Source of the DNA: Actinomycetes bacterium
Lineage (GTDB): Bacteria; Actinomycetota; Actinomycetes; Actinomycetales; Dermatophilaceae
Length of the DNA: 64,000 nucleotides
Assembly: GCA_029778715.1 (NCBI GenBank)
Contig: JAKOPT010000089.1
Span: 124,001 to 188,000 of the forward strand
Direction of reading: 5' to 3'
The translations under genes and the position numbers were made by a program. The stretch's first letter is position 1, and each line of letters begins with the position of its first letter. Positions 21,270-29,635 of this stretch are shown here, one piece after another. A model generated the notes under the pieces. The model did no database searches. It saw nothing but the letters and a program-made list of their open reading frames with translations, and had not been told where the DNA came from.

Positions 21270-22158
21270 GAGTCAGGTTGGCCATGTCGCAGACCGGGCG
21301 GAAGCCCAGGCGCGCATAGAGCGCGTTCGATGTCGGATTGTCCAGGTCGGTGAACAGGCACACCTCGTGCCCGGCGCCCTGGGCGGTGGCGCTGACCTGC
21401 GCGACGGCGGCCGCGGCATACCCTCGGCCGCGATGTTCCGGCGGGGTGTAGACCGGACCGACGCGGCATACGCCGAAGGCCGGCGGCGTGATCGCGGTGA
21501 GGTGAACGACCTCGCCGTCGACCGCCCACAGCGAGATGGTGGGCAATCTGTCGCGGCATTCGTCGCGGGAGAGGGCACCGTCGTGCGTATGCACTCGGCC
21601 CGCTTGAGCCGCGGCTTCGGCGTGGAAGCGCCCCAGCCAATCGGTGACGAGGTCGAGATCCGCGGTGGTCGCCGGGCGGAGTATGCCGCCCGGTTGCGGC
21701 GGCACGATCACCTCACCGAGCCCATGCAGCCGGGTCGCCATCTCCTGCAGGATGCGACCGCCGCGCAAGAGCGCCTGCTCGCCAAGGACGGCGTGCGCCA
21801 CGTCGATCGCGCCGTTGACGTGGTCCAGAGCGACCGGATGCGCGGGGTCGAGGGCGCTGGCTTCGGCGAGGGCGTGGGCCAATGCCTCGGCCGCATGGGG
21901 CGGCATCGAGGCGACGTACGCGGCATACGGCGGATGGGGCATCGTCCGCATGGCGGCCCCGACGACTCCGGACTCGTCGCGGACGACCGCCCACCACTGG
22001 GGGTAATCGCGCGCGGGGAGGTCGCCGCGTTCCTCGCGCTCGGCGCTCCGCTGCGTGACCGTCGCCAGCAGGCTCGTCACCACTGGGGCGGCCCGCAGGA
22101 ACGGCCCCGCGGCAACGAGGAACGCGCGCGGGTCCGTGAAAAACTCAACGGTGGCCAT
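21250..22158 (-). CDS. GNAT-family N-acetyltransferase
   Basis: 302 residues from ATG 22156-22158. The C-terminal ~150 residues form a GNAT domain with the acetyl-CoA motif VGPVYTPPEHRGRGYAAAAVAQVS and a following LYARLGFRPV. The N-terminal half is a second, degenerate domain, as in many actinobacterial GNAT proteins of this length. The substrate is unknown. The last codons lie in a dispersed repeat. A TANNNT box 6 nt upstream of the ATG suggests a leaderless transcript. It lies between prmC and tsaC but is separated from tsaC by a repeat-rich gap. Confidence 0.82.
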   Translation of the reverse strand: MATVEFFTDPRAFLVAAGPFLRAAPVVTSLLATVTQRSAEREERGDLPARDYPQWWAVVRDESGVVGAAMRTMPHPPYAAYVASMPPHAAEALAHALAEASALDPAHPVALDHVNGAIDVAHAVLGEQALLRGGRILQEMATRLHGLGEVIVPPQPGGILRPATTADLDLVTDWLGRFHAEAAAQAGRVHTHDGALSRDECRDRLPTISLWAVDGEVVHLTAITPPAFGVCRVGPVYTPPEHRGRGYAAAAVAQVSATAQGAGHEVCLFTDLDNPTSNALYARLGFRPVCDMANLTRLPFPA

Positions 22159-22164
22159 TGCTCG

Positions 22165-22170
22165 ACGCTA
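22165..22170 (-). promoter_or_regulatory. -10 element of a probable leaderless GNAT promoter
   Basis: TAGCGT on the minus strand, 6 nt before the ATG at 22158; no SD is present. Confidence 0.4.
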
Positions 22171-22214
22171 CGGCGCCCCCGGGCGCCGCCGCCTCCGATT
22201 TTCCGGCGTCGCCG

Positions 22215-23105
22215 CTACCGGCGAGCGGCGACAACCGCGCGTGGCCGGCCGGTGAGGTCGCGCCGGTCCTCGATGTCGAGCCAGTCGCCGGTGCGCGCCA
22301 GGGCGGCGGGGAGGGTTTGTCCCTGAGTGTCGGCGTGTTCCATGACGAGGACACCGCCGGGCCGCAGAAGGTATGCCGCCCGTGCCGCCACCGCGAGCGG
22401 CATCGCCAACCCGTCGGTCCCGCCGCCGTAGAGCGCGAGGGCCGGGTCGTGGTCGCGGACCTCGGGGTCGAGGGGCACCATGTCGGCGGGAATGTAGGGC
22501 GGGTTGGACACGACGACGTCGACGTCCCCGGCGAGGTCCTCGAAGGCCGCCCGCGCGTCCCCCAGCCGCAAGTCGATCTGCAGGCCGAGACGGGCGACGT
22601 TGCGGGCGGCCCAGGCATGCGCATGCGGGTCGAACTCGACGGCGTGGACGTCTGCTTCCGGGAGTTCGTCCTTCAGCGCCAGGGCGATGGCCCCCGACCC
22701 GGTGCAGAGGTCAACGACAACGGGAGCGCTCACGCCCGAGGCGAGGAGGCGGCATACGGCATCGATGGCCCAGCCGGCGACGGACTCGGTTTCCGGGCGC
22801 GGGATGAAGACACCCGGGCCGACCTCGAGCTCGAGATGCCGGAAGTGGGCACGCCCGGTCAGGTGCTGGAGCGGCACTCGGCGCGCCCGCTCCTCGACCA
22901 AGTCGGCGTACCGTTCCCAGGCGGCGGCGTCCAGGGGCTCGCGCAGGATCATCCGGCGGTGCAGTTCGGCGCCATCGACACGCAGCACATGCGCCGCGAG
23001 CTGCTCCGCATCCGGCCCCGGTGAGGCGACCCCCGCGGCAGCAAGGGTCAGCCGGGCACCGTGCACCGCGGCATACACGGTGGATAGTGACGTCGGCACC
23101 CTCAT
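22215..23105 (-). CDS. prmC: Peptide chain release factor N5-glutamine methyltransferase
   Basis: 296 residues from ATG 23103-23105. It methylates the Gln of the GGQ motif in release factors, and its target prfA is immediately upstream. The N-terminal helical domain is followed by VPLQHLTGRAHF, FIPRPETE and an SAM-binding DLCTGSGAIALAL. The catalytic NPPY is in VVSNPPYIP. The 141-bp gap from prfA holds two copies of a 32-bp palindromic repeat. Confidence 0.95.
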   Translation of the reverse strand: MRVPTSLSTVYAAVHGARLTLAAAGVASPGPDAEQLAAHVLRVDGAELHRRMILREPLDAAAWERYADLVEERARRVPLQHLTGRAHFRHLELEVGPGVFIPRPETESVAGWAIDAVCRLLASGVSAPVVVDLCTGSGAIALALKDELPEADVHAVEFDPHAHAWAARNVARLGLQIDLRLGDARAAFEDLAGDVDVVVSNPPYIPADMVPLDPEVRDHDPALALYGGGTDGLAMPLAVAARAAYLLRPGGVLVMEHADTQGQTLPAALARTGDWLDIEDRRDLTGRPRAVVAARR

Positions 23106-23122
23106 CGCCGTCCCCCGAGCCC

Positions 23123-23154
23123 GTCAACATTCGACCAATAGGTGGATTGTGAAC
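23123..23154. repeat. 32-bp palindromic repeat R1 (prfA 3' side)
   Basis: Imperfect palindrome GTCAAC-ATTC...GATTGTGAAC around the core GACCAATAGGTG. First of four copies that bracket prfA; same orientation as R2. Confidence 0.75.
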
Positions 23155-23185
23155 ATACGGCCACGCCCCCGGCCCCACCCGCCCC

Positions 23186-23217
23186 GTCAACAATCGACCA
23201 ATAGGTGGCTTGTGAAC
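23186..23217. repeat. 32-bp palindromic repeat R2 (prfA 3' side)
   Basis: Same element as R1, 63 bp further on, with the core GACCAATAGGTG unchanged. It lies 29 bp past the prfA stop and could act as its terminator with R1. Confidence 0.75.
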
Positions 23218-23246
23218 GCGCGCGCATACCAGCCAACTCCGGGGGA

Positions 23247-24323
23247 TCAGGTCGCGAGCGCAGCGAGCCGGGCCGCCTCGTCGGCCGCCATCGCCGACTC
23301 CACGACCGGGTCGAGCGCTCCTTCGAGCACGGCGTCGAGGTTGTAGGCCTTGAACCCGGTGCGGTGGTCGCTGATCCGGTTCTCGGGGAAGTTGTAGGTG
23401 CGGATCCGCTCGGAGCGGTCGACGGTGCGGACCTGGCTGGCGCGGGCATCGGCGGCGGCCGCATTCGCAGCGTCGAGAGCGGCCTGGCGCAACCGGGCCC
23501 GGAGCACCCGCATCGCCGCCTCGCGGTTCTGGAGCTGGGACTTCTCGTTCTGGCAGGAGACGACCGTGCCGGTCGGCAGGTGGGTGATCCGCACCGCCGA
23601 GTCGGTCGTGTTGACGCTCTGCCCGCCCGGCCCGGAGGACCGGAACACATCGATCCGCAGGTCGGCCTCGGCGATCTCGACCTCGCCGACCTCCTCGGCC
23701 TCGGGCATCACCCACACCCCGGCGGCGCTCGTGTGAATGCGCCCCTGGCTCTCGGTGACGGGCACCCGCTGGACCCGGTGCACGCCACCCTCGTACTTGA
23801 GCCGCGCCCACGGCGCCTCGCCCGGGGCCGGCGTGCCGCGATGCTTGAGCGAGACCTGGGCATCCTTGATCCCGCCGAGGTCGGATTCGGTGGCGTCGAG
23901 GATCGTGGCGCTCCAGCCGCGGGCGGCGGCATACCGCAGGTACATCCGCAGCAGGTCGCCGGCGAACAGCGCCGACTCCTGCCCGCCCTCCCCCGCCTTG
24001 ACCTCAAGGATGACGTCGCGGTCGTCGTCGGGGTCGCGCGGGATGAGCTGGCGGCGAAGCTTCTCGGTCGCGTCGGCGGCGGCGTGTTCGAGGGCGGGGA
24101 TTTCGTCGGCGAAGGCCGGGTCCTCGGTCGCCAGTTCGCGGGCCGCCTCCAGATCGCCGGTGGCCGCCACCCAGGCCCGGTATGCCGCGACGCTCGGCGA
24201 GAGCGCGGCATACCTCTTGCTCACCTCACGGAACCGGTCGGGGTCGGCGGCGATGTCCGGGTCGGCCATGGCGGCTTCGAGGGCGGCATGTTCCTCGACG
24301 AGTGAGGCTGCGGACTCGAACAT
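23247..24323 (-). CDS. prfA: Peptide chain release factor 1
   Basis: 358 residues from ATG 24321-24323 (SD AAGGA); upstream in-frame starts overlap the palindromic repeats and are rejected. RF1 reads UAA and UAG. The stop-recognition tripeptide is PVT (in [14 protein letters not shown]), as opposed to SPF in RF2, and the hydrolysis motif is GPGGQSVN. An inverted pair of the genome octamer lies inside the gene (24180 and 24208), encoding [14 protein letters not shown]. It is flanked on both sides by 32-bp palindromes in mirrored orientation. Confidence 0.96.
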   Translation of the reverse strand: MFESAASLVEEHAALEAAMADPDIAADPDRFREVSKRYAALSPSVAAYRAWVAATGDLEAARELATEDPAFADEIPALEHAAADATEKLRRQLIPRDPDDDRDVILEVKAGEGGQESALFAGDLLRMYLRYAAARGWSATILDATESDLGGIKDAQVSLKHRGTPAPGEAPWARLKYEGGVHRVQRVPVTESQGRIHTSAAGVWVMPEAEEVGEVEIAEADLRIDVFRSSGPGGQSVNTTDSAVRITHLPTGTVVSCQNEKSQLQNREAAMRVLRARLRQAALDAANAAAADARASQVRTVDRSERIRTYNFPENRISDHRTGFKAYNLDAVLEGALDPVVESAMAADEAARLAALAT

Positions 24324-24357
24324 GGCGTTCCTTGGCAGGTCGGTGGGGGATGGTTTC

Positions 24358-24389
24358 GTCAACAATCCACCTATTGGTCGATTGTTGAC
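24358..24389. repeat. 32-bp palindromic repeat R3 (prfA 5' side)
   Basis: GTCAACAATC and GATTGTTGAC arms, 10 bp and perfect, around the core CACCTATTGGTC. The core is inverted relative to R1 and R2. It lies 34 bp upstream of the prfA ATG, so in the leader or as an operator. Confidence 0.8.
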
Positions 24390-24400
24390 CGTCGCTGCTC

Positions 24401-24430
24401 GTCAACAATCGCCCTATTGGTCGATTGTTT
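24401..24430. repeat. 32-bp palindromic repeat R4 (prfA 5' side, truncated)
   Basis: As R3, with core GCCCTATTGGTC and the last bases lost (GATTGTTT). Together R3 and R4 fill the prfA-rpmE gap before the rpmE terminator. Confidence 0.7.
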
Positions 24431-24454
24431 GCGCGGTCTGGCGGACCGCGCAGC

Positions 24455-24495
24455 GACGGCGCCGACCGTGCTCGGGAGCAGCGGTCGGCGCCGTC
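24455..24495 (-). terminator. Terminator after rpmE
   Basis: 14-bp perfect arms (24455-24468 with 24482-24495) and a 13-nt loop, 7 nt past the rpmE stop. A second hairpin (8 bp, 24431-24438 with 24444-24451) follows. Confidence 0.7.
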
Positions 24496-24502
24496 GGGGG
24501 TG

Positions 24503-24718
24503 CTACTTGGCGACCTTCTTGCCGTAACGGGCCTGGAAGCGGGCCACGCGACCACCGGTGTCGAGGATCTTCTGCTTGCCCGTGTAGAACGGGTGGCAGT
24601 TGCTGCACACCTCGGCGTGGATGACGCCGTTCTTGGCGGTGCTGCGGGTGGTGAACGTGTTGCCACAGGTGCAGGTGACCGTGGTCTCCCCGTAGGCGGG
24701 GTGGATGTCCTTCTTCAC
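24503..24718 (-). CDS. rpmE: 50S ribosomal protein bL31 (zinc-containing form)
   Basis: 71 residues. Four cysteines in CTCGN (CxC) and VCSNCHPFY (CxxC) show the C+ zinc-binding paralogue that is used under zinc-sufficient conditions. The order rho-rpmE-prfA-prmC is conserved in actinobacteria. ATG 24716-24718. A possible -10 (TACACT, minus strand, 24853-24858) would give a ~135-nt leader. Its own strong terminator suggests separate expression from prfA. Confidence 0.96.
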   Translation of the reverse strand: MKKDIHPAYGETTVTCTCGNTFTTRSTAKNGVIHAEVCSNCHPFYTGKQKILDTGGRVARFQARYGKKVAK

Positions 24719-24913
24719 GATGGTTCTCCTTGGATGTCTCCGGGTCGGCGGGCCAGCGACTCTCGCTGCATACCCTTGGCGCCCCGCCTGCGACCCTCGT
24801 GGGGAGGTCGCTCAGGAAACGCGTCGTCTGCCGTGAACCGGTCCAGCACTCCAGTGTAAGGGACGCGCTGCCCGGGCCATTCCCACGTCCGACGGCAGCG
24901 GACCCGCCGACAC

Positions 24914-24955
24914 TGGGATGCAGAAGGCGCACCATGAGGCGCTTTGTGCATCCCA
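24914..24955. repeat. 42-bp flanking direct repeat, left copy
   Basis: Contains 12-bp inverted arms when extended (24911-24922 with 24947-24958, CACTGGGATGCA/TGCATCCCAGTG). It matches 26014-26055 with five mismatches over 42 bp, exactly 1,100 bp apart. The pair encloses the AbiEi/DUF559-like gene. Confidence 0.8.
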
Positions 24956-24971
24956 GTGTCCGTGGACGCTG

Positions 24972-25913
24972 TCACGGGCGCGCCGACAACCGGTGCAGTC
25001 GGATCACCTGGTCGAGAAAGGCGTGGGGCTGGAGACGAAGCCCCAGCACGGGGATGCGCAACACTCGATTCAACGTCAGGACCACTTCGTTCTGGCGGAG
25101 CGCGTCATGGACAGTGGCCAGGGCGAGTGCGTGCTGACCCCCGTCGATTTCGACGACCAGCCCGATGTCCTCCCAGGCAGCGTCCAGATAGATGCGTCCG
25201 CTGCTCACCTGGCGCACGACCTGCCGGGTCGGTGGGGGAAGGCCGTGATCACGGCATAGGCCAGCGAAGTCGAGTTCTCCCAGAGCGCGCACCCCATCGG
25301 CAAGGTCCACGAGCACCTGGCACAGGAAGGCCCGACGCGAGGGTGCGGCCTGCCGCAGCGCCCCTCGGCTCGCACGGTGGAGGCGGTGCGCTGTCGTCAA
25401 TCGTTGCTGCAGCACCAAACACAGCACCAGGGCAGCCTGACGGTCACTGACGGCCCAGGCCGCGGCATGGAGGGCGGCGGTTTCCACGGCAACTCGAGGC
25501 ACCCCTGGTCGGCGGGATCGGTCGATCACCCGCGCTCGCCGCACCGTGACACCCGGCACTGGGTGCGCCCGATTCCCGTGGGGCACAACGACATCAATTC
25601 TCTGGGACGCGAATCCGGTCAAACCCTCGGCAACCAAGGCGGCCACCCCGTCCAGACAGGCCCCCGGCCCGCTTTCCCAGACCGCTCGCCATCGGTAGGC
25701 CTCGGCACTCGGTGCGCCAGTGCCGAGCAGCACGGTATGCCGCCCCCACCGCTGCCAACGGCCGGCGAGAACCTCGCTGCGCACGTCCGATCGGGTGAGT
25801 CCTGCCGCCCGCAGGTCAGGGCGATGAGCCACCCCCGCGTCCGCCGTGGGCACCTCCTTCGCCACCCGCGCTCGCTCGGCTCGCGAGACACCGACCCTCG
25901 GGTAACTCCGCAT
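24972..25913 (-). CDS. AbiEi/DUF559-like protein (putative nuclease or DNA-binding)
   Basis: 313 residues from ATG 25911-25913; an open frame continues upstream into the right direct repeat. The N-terminus (LRAAGLTRSDVRSEVLAGRWQRWGRHTVLL) resembles the winged-helix of AbiEi-type antitoxin/regulator proteins. The C-terminal ~100 residues (RIYLDAAWEDIGLVVEIDGGQHA, then LRIPVLGLRLQPHAFLDQVIRLH) resemble DUF559, a very-short-patch-repair-like PD-(D/E)XK fold with Asp and Glu in place. Such proteins are common singletons in actinobacteria and of unknown role. It breaks the conserved rpmE-rho neighbourhood and is bounded by 42-bp direct repeats, so it may be acquired. No AbiEii partner is present. 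Confidence 0.65.
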   Translation of the reverse strand: MRSYPRVGVSRAERARVAKEVPTADAGVAHRPDLRAAGLTRSDVRSEVLAGRWQRWGRHTVLLGTGAPSAEAYRWRAVWESGPGACLDGVAALVAEGLTGFASQRIDVVVPHGNRAHPVPGVTVRRARVIDRSRRPGVPRVAVETAALHAAAWAVSDRQAALVLCLVLQQRLTTAHRLHRASRGALRQAAPSRRAFLCQVLVDLADGVRALGELDFAGLCRDHGLPPPTRQVVRQVSSGRIYLDAAWEDIGLVVEIDGGQHALALATVHDALRQNEVVLTLNRVLRIPVLGLRLQPHAFLDQVIRLHRLSARP

Positions 25914-26013
25914 GCCACCGAGCGTGCCGGTGCCCCGCACCGCAATCCAGCACGATCGGTCGACTGTGGATGACACACCGGCGAGCGCACCGCCTGTGGA
26001 CGACGCGCGGTGG

Positions 26014-26055
26014 TGGGATGCCGAAGGCGCACCATGATGCGCTCTGTGCATCCCA
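26014..26055. repeat. 42-bp flanking direct repeat, right copy
   Basis: Second copy of the 24914-24955 element, itself with 9-bp inverted arms (GTGGGATGC/GCATCCCAC). It lies 15 bp past the EamA gene stop. Confidence 0.8.
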
Positions 26056-26069
26056 CGCCCCCCACCGGA

Positions 26070-26981
26070 TCAGCCGCGGGCGGCCGAAAAGCCCTGGAGC
26101 ACCAGCCCGACGCAGATCACCCCGAGCCCGACCCAGCCCAGGGGGGCGAGCACTTGCCCGAGCACCAGGGCGCCCAGCGCGGTCGCCGTCACCGGGTCGG
26201 CCAGCGTCAACGTCGCCGCGCTCGCGGCGGGCAGTCCCACGAGGCCCCGCGCGTACAAGATGTTGGCCACCCCCATCGTCGCCAGCCCCAGATAGAGCGC
26301 CACCAAGACCCCCGGGCCCGTCGCCACCCAGCCCAACCCCAGCACCGCCGCCACCGGCACCATCACCAGCGCCCCCAACCCGAACGACGACGCGAGCACC
26401 GCCAGCGTCCCCACTCCCCGACCGAGCAGGATCTTGGCCGCGACCGTGAACGACGCGATCGACAGCCCGGCCCCCGCCGTCAGCGCCACCCCGAGCAGAC
26501 TCCCCGACGCCGCGCCCACCCCGGTGAGCAGCACCAGCCCGACGACACAGACGACGGTCGCCACCGCCCACGCCCGGCTCGGCCGCTCGCGCAGCACCAG
26601 CCACGAGAGCAGCCCGGTGAACACCGGCGCGCTCCCCACGGCGACGAGCGTGCCCAGCGGCACCCCGGCATACCCGATCCCCGCGAAGAAGAACGGTTGG
26701 TATGCCGCGGCGCCGGCCGCCGCGACCACGGTCGCCTTGGCGCGCCACATACGCATGAGGGAGCCCATGGGGGTGCCGCGCGCCACAAGGTATGCCGTGA
26801 TCGCCAGCGCCCCGATCGCCAACCGGACCGAGCCGACCGCGACGGGTGAGGCGCCGACCGGGGCGAATGATTTGGCCACCCCGGCGGTCCCGAAGAGGGT
26901 ACCGCCGAGGACGACGGCCGTCACGGGGTGGGCGATGGCCGCCCGCCCCCGACGCACGGGAAGATCGGCGCTCGCGCTCAC
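26070..26981 (-). CDS. EamA-family transporter (drug/metabolite exporter)
   Basis: 303 residues with ten predicted membrane helices arranged as two five-helix EamA repeats. Repeat 1 has GTLFGTAGVAKSF and SVRLAIGALAI; repeat 2 ends LADPVTATALGALVLGQVLAPLGWVGLGVICVGLVL. These DMT proteins export amino acids or other metabolites; the substrate is not inferable. The GTG at 26979-26981 overlaps the stop of the upstream monooxygenase gene by a GTGA junction. Confidence 0.85.
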   Translation of the reverse strand: MSASADLPVRRGRAAIAHPVTAVVLGGTLFGTAGVAKSFAPVGASPVAVGSVRLAIGALAITAYLVARGTPMGSLMRMWRAKATVVAAAGAAAYQPFFFAGIGYAGVPLGTLVAVGSAPVFTGLLSWLVLRERPSRAWAVATVVCVVGLVLLTGVGAASGSLLGVALTAGAGLSIASFTVAAKILLGRGVGTLAVLASSFGLGALVMVPVAAVLGLGWVATGPGVLVALYLGLATMGVANILYARGLVGLPAASAATLTLADPVTATALGALVLGQVLAPLGWVGLGVICVGLVLQGFSAARG

Positions 26982-27304
26982 TCGGGGGCGATCTCACCCA
27001 TGGGACCAAAGCCGTCGACGTCGGGGCTGTCGACGTAGATGATCTGCGGGCGCGCCGACACGATCCTCGGCATGGTGTTCATGAACGTGGCGAGATGCGG
27101 TTGACGCATATGCTCGGCGCCGGCGGCGGCGTCGCGGAAACCCTCGATGCAGACGAACGTGTCGGGGTCATCGACCGAGCACGAGAACTCGAAGAACACG
27201 TTGCCCGGCTCGGCGCGCACGGCCACGGCATACTCCGTCGACAACCGCGCCCACTCGTCAAGGCGGTCCGGGCGAATGGGGAACTTGACGACGATAAGGA
27301 TCAC
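26978..27304 (-). CDS. ABM-domain protein (putative quinol monooxygenase)
   Basis: 108 residues from GTG 27302-27304, preceded by AGGAGG; longer upstream open frame lies in the rho terminator and is rejected. The fold pattern is a dimeric alpha/beta antibiotic-biosynthesis monooxygenase: VILIVVKFPIRPDRLDEW, then EPGNVFFEFSCSVDDPDTFVCIEGFRDAAAGAEHM and HLATFMNTMP. Homologues (YgiN-like) oxidise quinols without a cofactor. Coupled to the EamA transporter by a 4-bp overlap, suggesting a shared task, which is not known. Confidence 0.82.
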   Translation of the reverse strand: MILIVVKFPIRPDRLDEWARLSTEYAVAVRAEPGNVFFEFSCSVDDPDTFVCIEGFRDAAAGAEHMRQPHLATFMNTMPRIVSARPQIIYVDSPDVDGFGPMGEIAPE

Positions 27305-27346
27305 GGCAGCCTCCTGGGTCGAACGGGTCGGTCCGGGCCCAGAATG

Positions 27347-27384
27347 CCCGATGGGCAGATTCCTGGGGGAATCTGCCCATCGGG
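27347..27384 (-). terminator. Terminator after rho
   Basis: 17-bp perfect arms (27347-27363 with 27368-27384) and a TGGG loop, 41 bp beyond the rho stop. Confidence 0.75.
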
Positions 27385-27425
27385 GGCCGGCGCCACGTGG
27401 GCGACGCCTGCGTCGCTTCAGTGGC

Positions 27426-29399
27426 TTACGCGTCGTCCTCGTCGTCGAGTTTGATGCTCGCCGTCTGCTGGACCTGCATGAGGAACTCGTAGTTCGTCTT
27501 GGTCTTGCGCAGCCGGTCGAGAAGCAACTCGATGCCCGCCTGGGGCTCCAGGGCCGCGAGGACCCGGCGGAGTTTCCACATGATCTTGAGTTCCTCGGGG
27601 GCGAGGAGGATTTCCTCACGGCGGGTGCCCGAGTTGTTGACATCGACCGCGGGGAAGATCCGCCGGTTGGCGAGGTTGCGGTCGAGCTTGAGTTCCATGT
27701 TGCCGGTGCCCTTGAACTCCTCGAAGATCACCTCGTCCATGCGCGAGCCGGTTTCGACCAGGGCCGTGGCCAAGATGGTGAGCGAGCCGCCGTTCTCGAT
27801 GTTGCGCGCGGCCCCGAAGAACTTCTTCGGCGGGTACAGCGCGGCCGAGTCGACACCACCGGAGAGGATGCGGCCGCTGGCCGGGGCGGCGAGGTTGTAG
27901 GCGCGGCCCAGGCGGGTGATCGAGTCGAGGAGCACGACGACGTCGTGGCCCATCTCGACGAGGCGCTTGGCCCGCTCGATCGCCAGTTCGGCGACGGTCG
28001 TGTGGTCGTCGGCCGGGCGGTCGAAGGTCGAGGCGATGACCTCGCCCTTGACCGCGCGCTGCATGTCGGTGACTTCCTCGGGCCGCTCGTCGACGAGGAC
28101 GACCATGAGGTGGCACTCGGGGTTGTTCGTCGTGATCGCGTTGGCGATGGCCTGCAGGATGAGGGTCTTGCCGGCCTTGGCGGGGGCGACGAGGAGCCCG
28201 CGCTGGCCCTTGCCGATCGGGGCGACGAGATCGATCACGCGCGTCGTCAACTGGTTGGACTCGGTTTCCAGGCGCAGCCGCTGCTGCGGGTAGAGCGGAG
28301 TGAGCTTGCCGAACTCGGGGCGCTGGCGGGCCTGCTCCGGCGTCATCCCGTTGATGGTGTCGAGGCGCGCGATCGCCGTGTACTTCTGCCGATTGTTGCG
28401 GCTGCCGACGAGTTGCTGCTGCGGCTCCTCACCCTCGCGCGGGGCCTTGATGGCACCGGTGACGGCATCGCCCTTGCGCAGGCCAGTGCGCTTGACCATG
28501 GCCAGCGGCACGTAGATGTCGGTGGGGCCGGGCAGGTAGCCGGTCGTGCGGACGAACGCGTAGTTGTCGAGGATGTCGACGATGCCGGCGACGGGCACGA
28601 GGACATCGTCCTCGGCGATCTGCACGTCGGTGTCGTCCCCGCCCTGGGGGCGCCCTTGGACCTGGCGCTTGTCCCGGTTGCGGTTGCGGTTGCGGCGGCG
28701 CCGGCCCCCGCGGCCACCCTCATCGTCGTCGTTCCAGCGGTTCTGGCCCGGCTGGTTGTCCCGCTGCTGGCCCTGGCCGCTCTCGCGCTGTTGGCCTTGG
28801 CCACCCTCGCGCTGCTGGCCTTGCTGGTTGTCGCGCTGCCCCTGCTGCTGGCCGCGGTCGCGACGGTTGGGTCGCTGCTCGCGCGAGCGCGGCCCCTCAC
28901 CGTCGGCGCGCTCGCCCTCTTGGGGCGCGGACGGAGCGGTCTCGGCCGCGGGGCTTCCCGTCGTGGCCGGCGCTGCGCCGGGCTCGGTGTGGCTGGGGGT
29001 CGTCACCCGGGCGGTGGCCCGGCGAGACCGGGTGGGTCGCCCGCTGGCGACCGCGCTCGGTGCATCGCTGCCCTCCGGAGCGCTCGGGCGGGTGTCGGCA
29101 GCCGTGCCGTCGGTGGCGGGCGACGCCGCGACCGGGGCCGCGTCGCGGGCGGGCTGGGTGCTCGCGGACTTCGCACCGGCGCTCGCGTGCGGCGCAGGCG
29201 GGCCGTCCGCGGCCTTGGCGCCGGCCGGGCGCCCGCCCTGGCGGGCCTTGATGGCCTCGATCAGGTCGTTCTTGCGCATCCGGGTCGTGCCGCTAATCCC
29301 CATGCTCGAGGCAAGTCCTTGCAACTCAGCGACCTTCATGGCCGTCAGAGAGCCGGAGCGCCGCGCCGGCGCGGCCTCAAGAGCGGTGGTATCTGTCAC
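27426..29399 (-). CDS. rho: Transcription termination factor Rho with a long hydrophilic insertion
   Basis: 657 residues (E. coli 419). Residues ~18-60 form the Rho N-terminal helical domain (MKVAELQGLASSMGISGTTRMRKNDLIEAI). A ~240-residue insertion follows, first Ala/Pro/Thr-rich, then Gln/Arg/Asn/Gly-rich with repeats of GQGQQRE/D and an Arg-Asn run. The RNA-binding cold-shock-like domain (VAGIVDILDNYAFVRTTGYLPGPTDIYV) and the ATPase domain with P-loop PAKAGKTLILQ and DERPEEVTDM come next. Similar insertions in Micrococcus luteus Rho let it act on highly structured GC-rich RNA. The 236-bp gap to thrB is a long leader with no recognised element. Confidence 0.95.
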   Translation of the reverse strand: MTDTTALEAAPARRSGSLTAMKVAELQGLASSMGISGTTRMRKNDLIEAIKARQGGRPAGAKAADGPPAPHASAGAKSASTQPARDAAPVAASPATDGTAADTRPSAPEGSDAPSAVASGRPTRSRRATARVTTPSHTEPGAAPATTGSPAAETAPSAPQEGERADGEGPRSREQRPNRRDRGQQQGQRDNQQGQQREGGQGQQRESGQGQQRDNQPGQNRWNDDDEGGRGGRRRRNRNRNRDKRQVQGRPQGGDDTDVQIAEDDVLVPVAGIVDILDNYAFVRTTGYLPGPTDIYVPLAMVKRTGLRKGDAVTGAIKAPREGEEPQQQLVGSRNNRQKYTAIARLDTINGMTPEQARQRPEFGKLTPLYPQQRLRLETESNQLTTRVIDLVAPIGKGQRGLLVAPAKAGKTLILQAIANAITTNNPECHLMVVLVDERPEEVTDMQRAVKGEVIASTFDRPADDHTTVAELAIERAKRLVEMGHDVVVLLDSITRLGRAYNLAAPASGRILSGGVDSAALYPPKKFFGAARNIENGGSLTILATALVETGSRMDEVIFEEFKGTGNMELKLDRNLANRRIFPAVDVNNSGTRREEILLAPEELKIMWKLRRVLAALEPQAGIELLLDRLRKTKTNYEFLMQVQQTASIKLDDEDDA

Positions 29400-29635
29400 G
29401 AAGGATCCTTCCCCTCGTTCATGGCTCGCGCTCGAAACGCGCGAGCAGGTGGTGATCGGCCTACTGGCCAGAACAAGTCACGCCCTCTCGGGACAGGGGC
29501 GCGACGGCGCCGCCTGCCGAAAACGGGGGCGGGAGCAGATCGGCGCGGCCATCGGCCCTGGCGGAGCCCGGGCATCGGGAACCGGCGCGGTCTGCGTGAC
29601 CCACCATAACACCCGAAGGCCGGTCGTGGGTGCCC

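Noticed and set aside
24715-24975. Short frame whose translation begins MHKAPHGAPSAS, like one at 26051
   Set aside because: The similarity is due to the 42-bp direct repeat being read in the same frame; no codon evidence for a protein.
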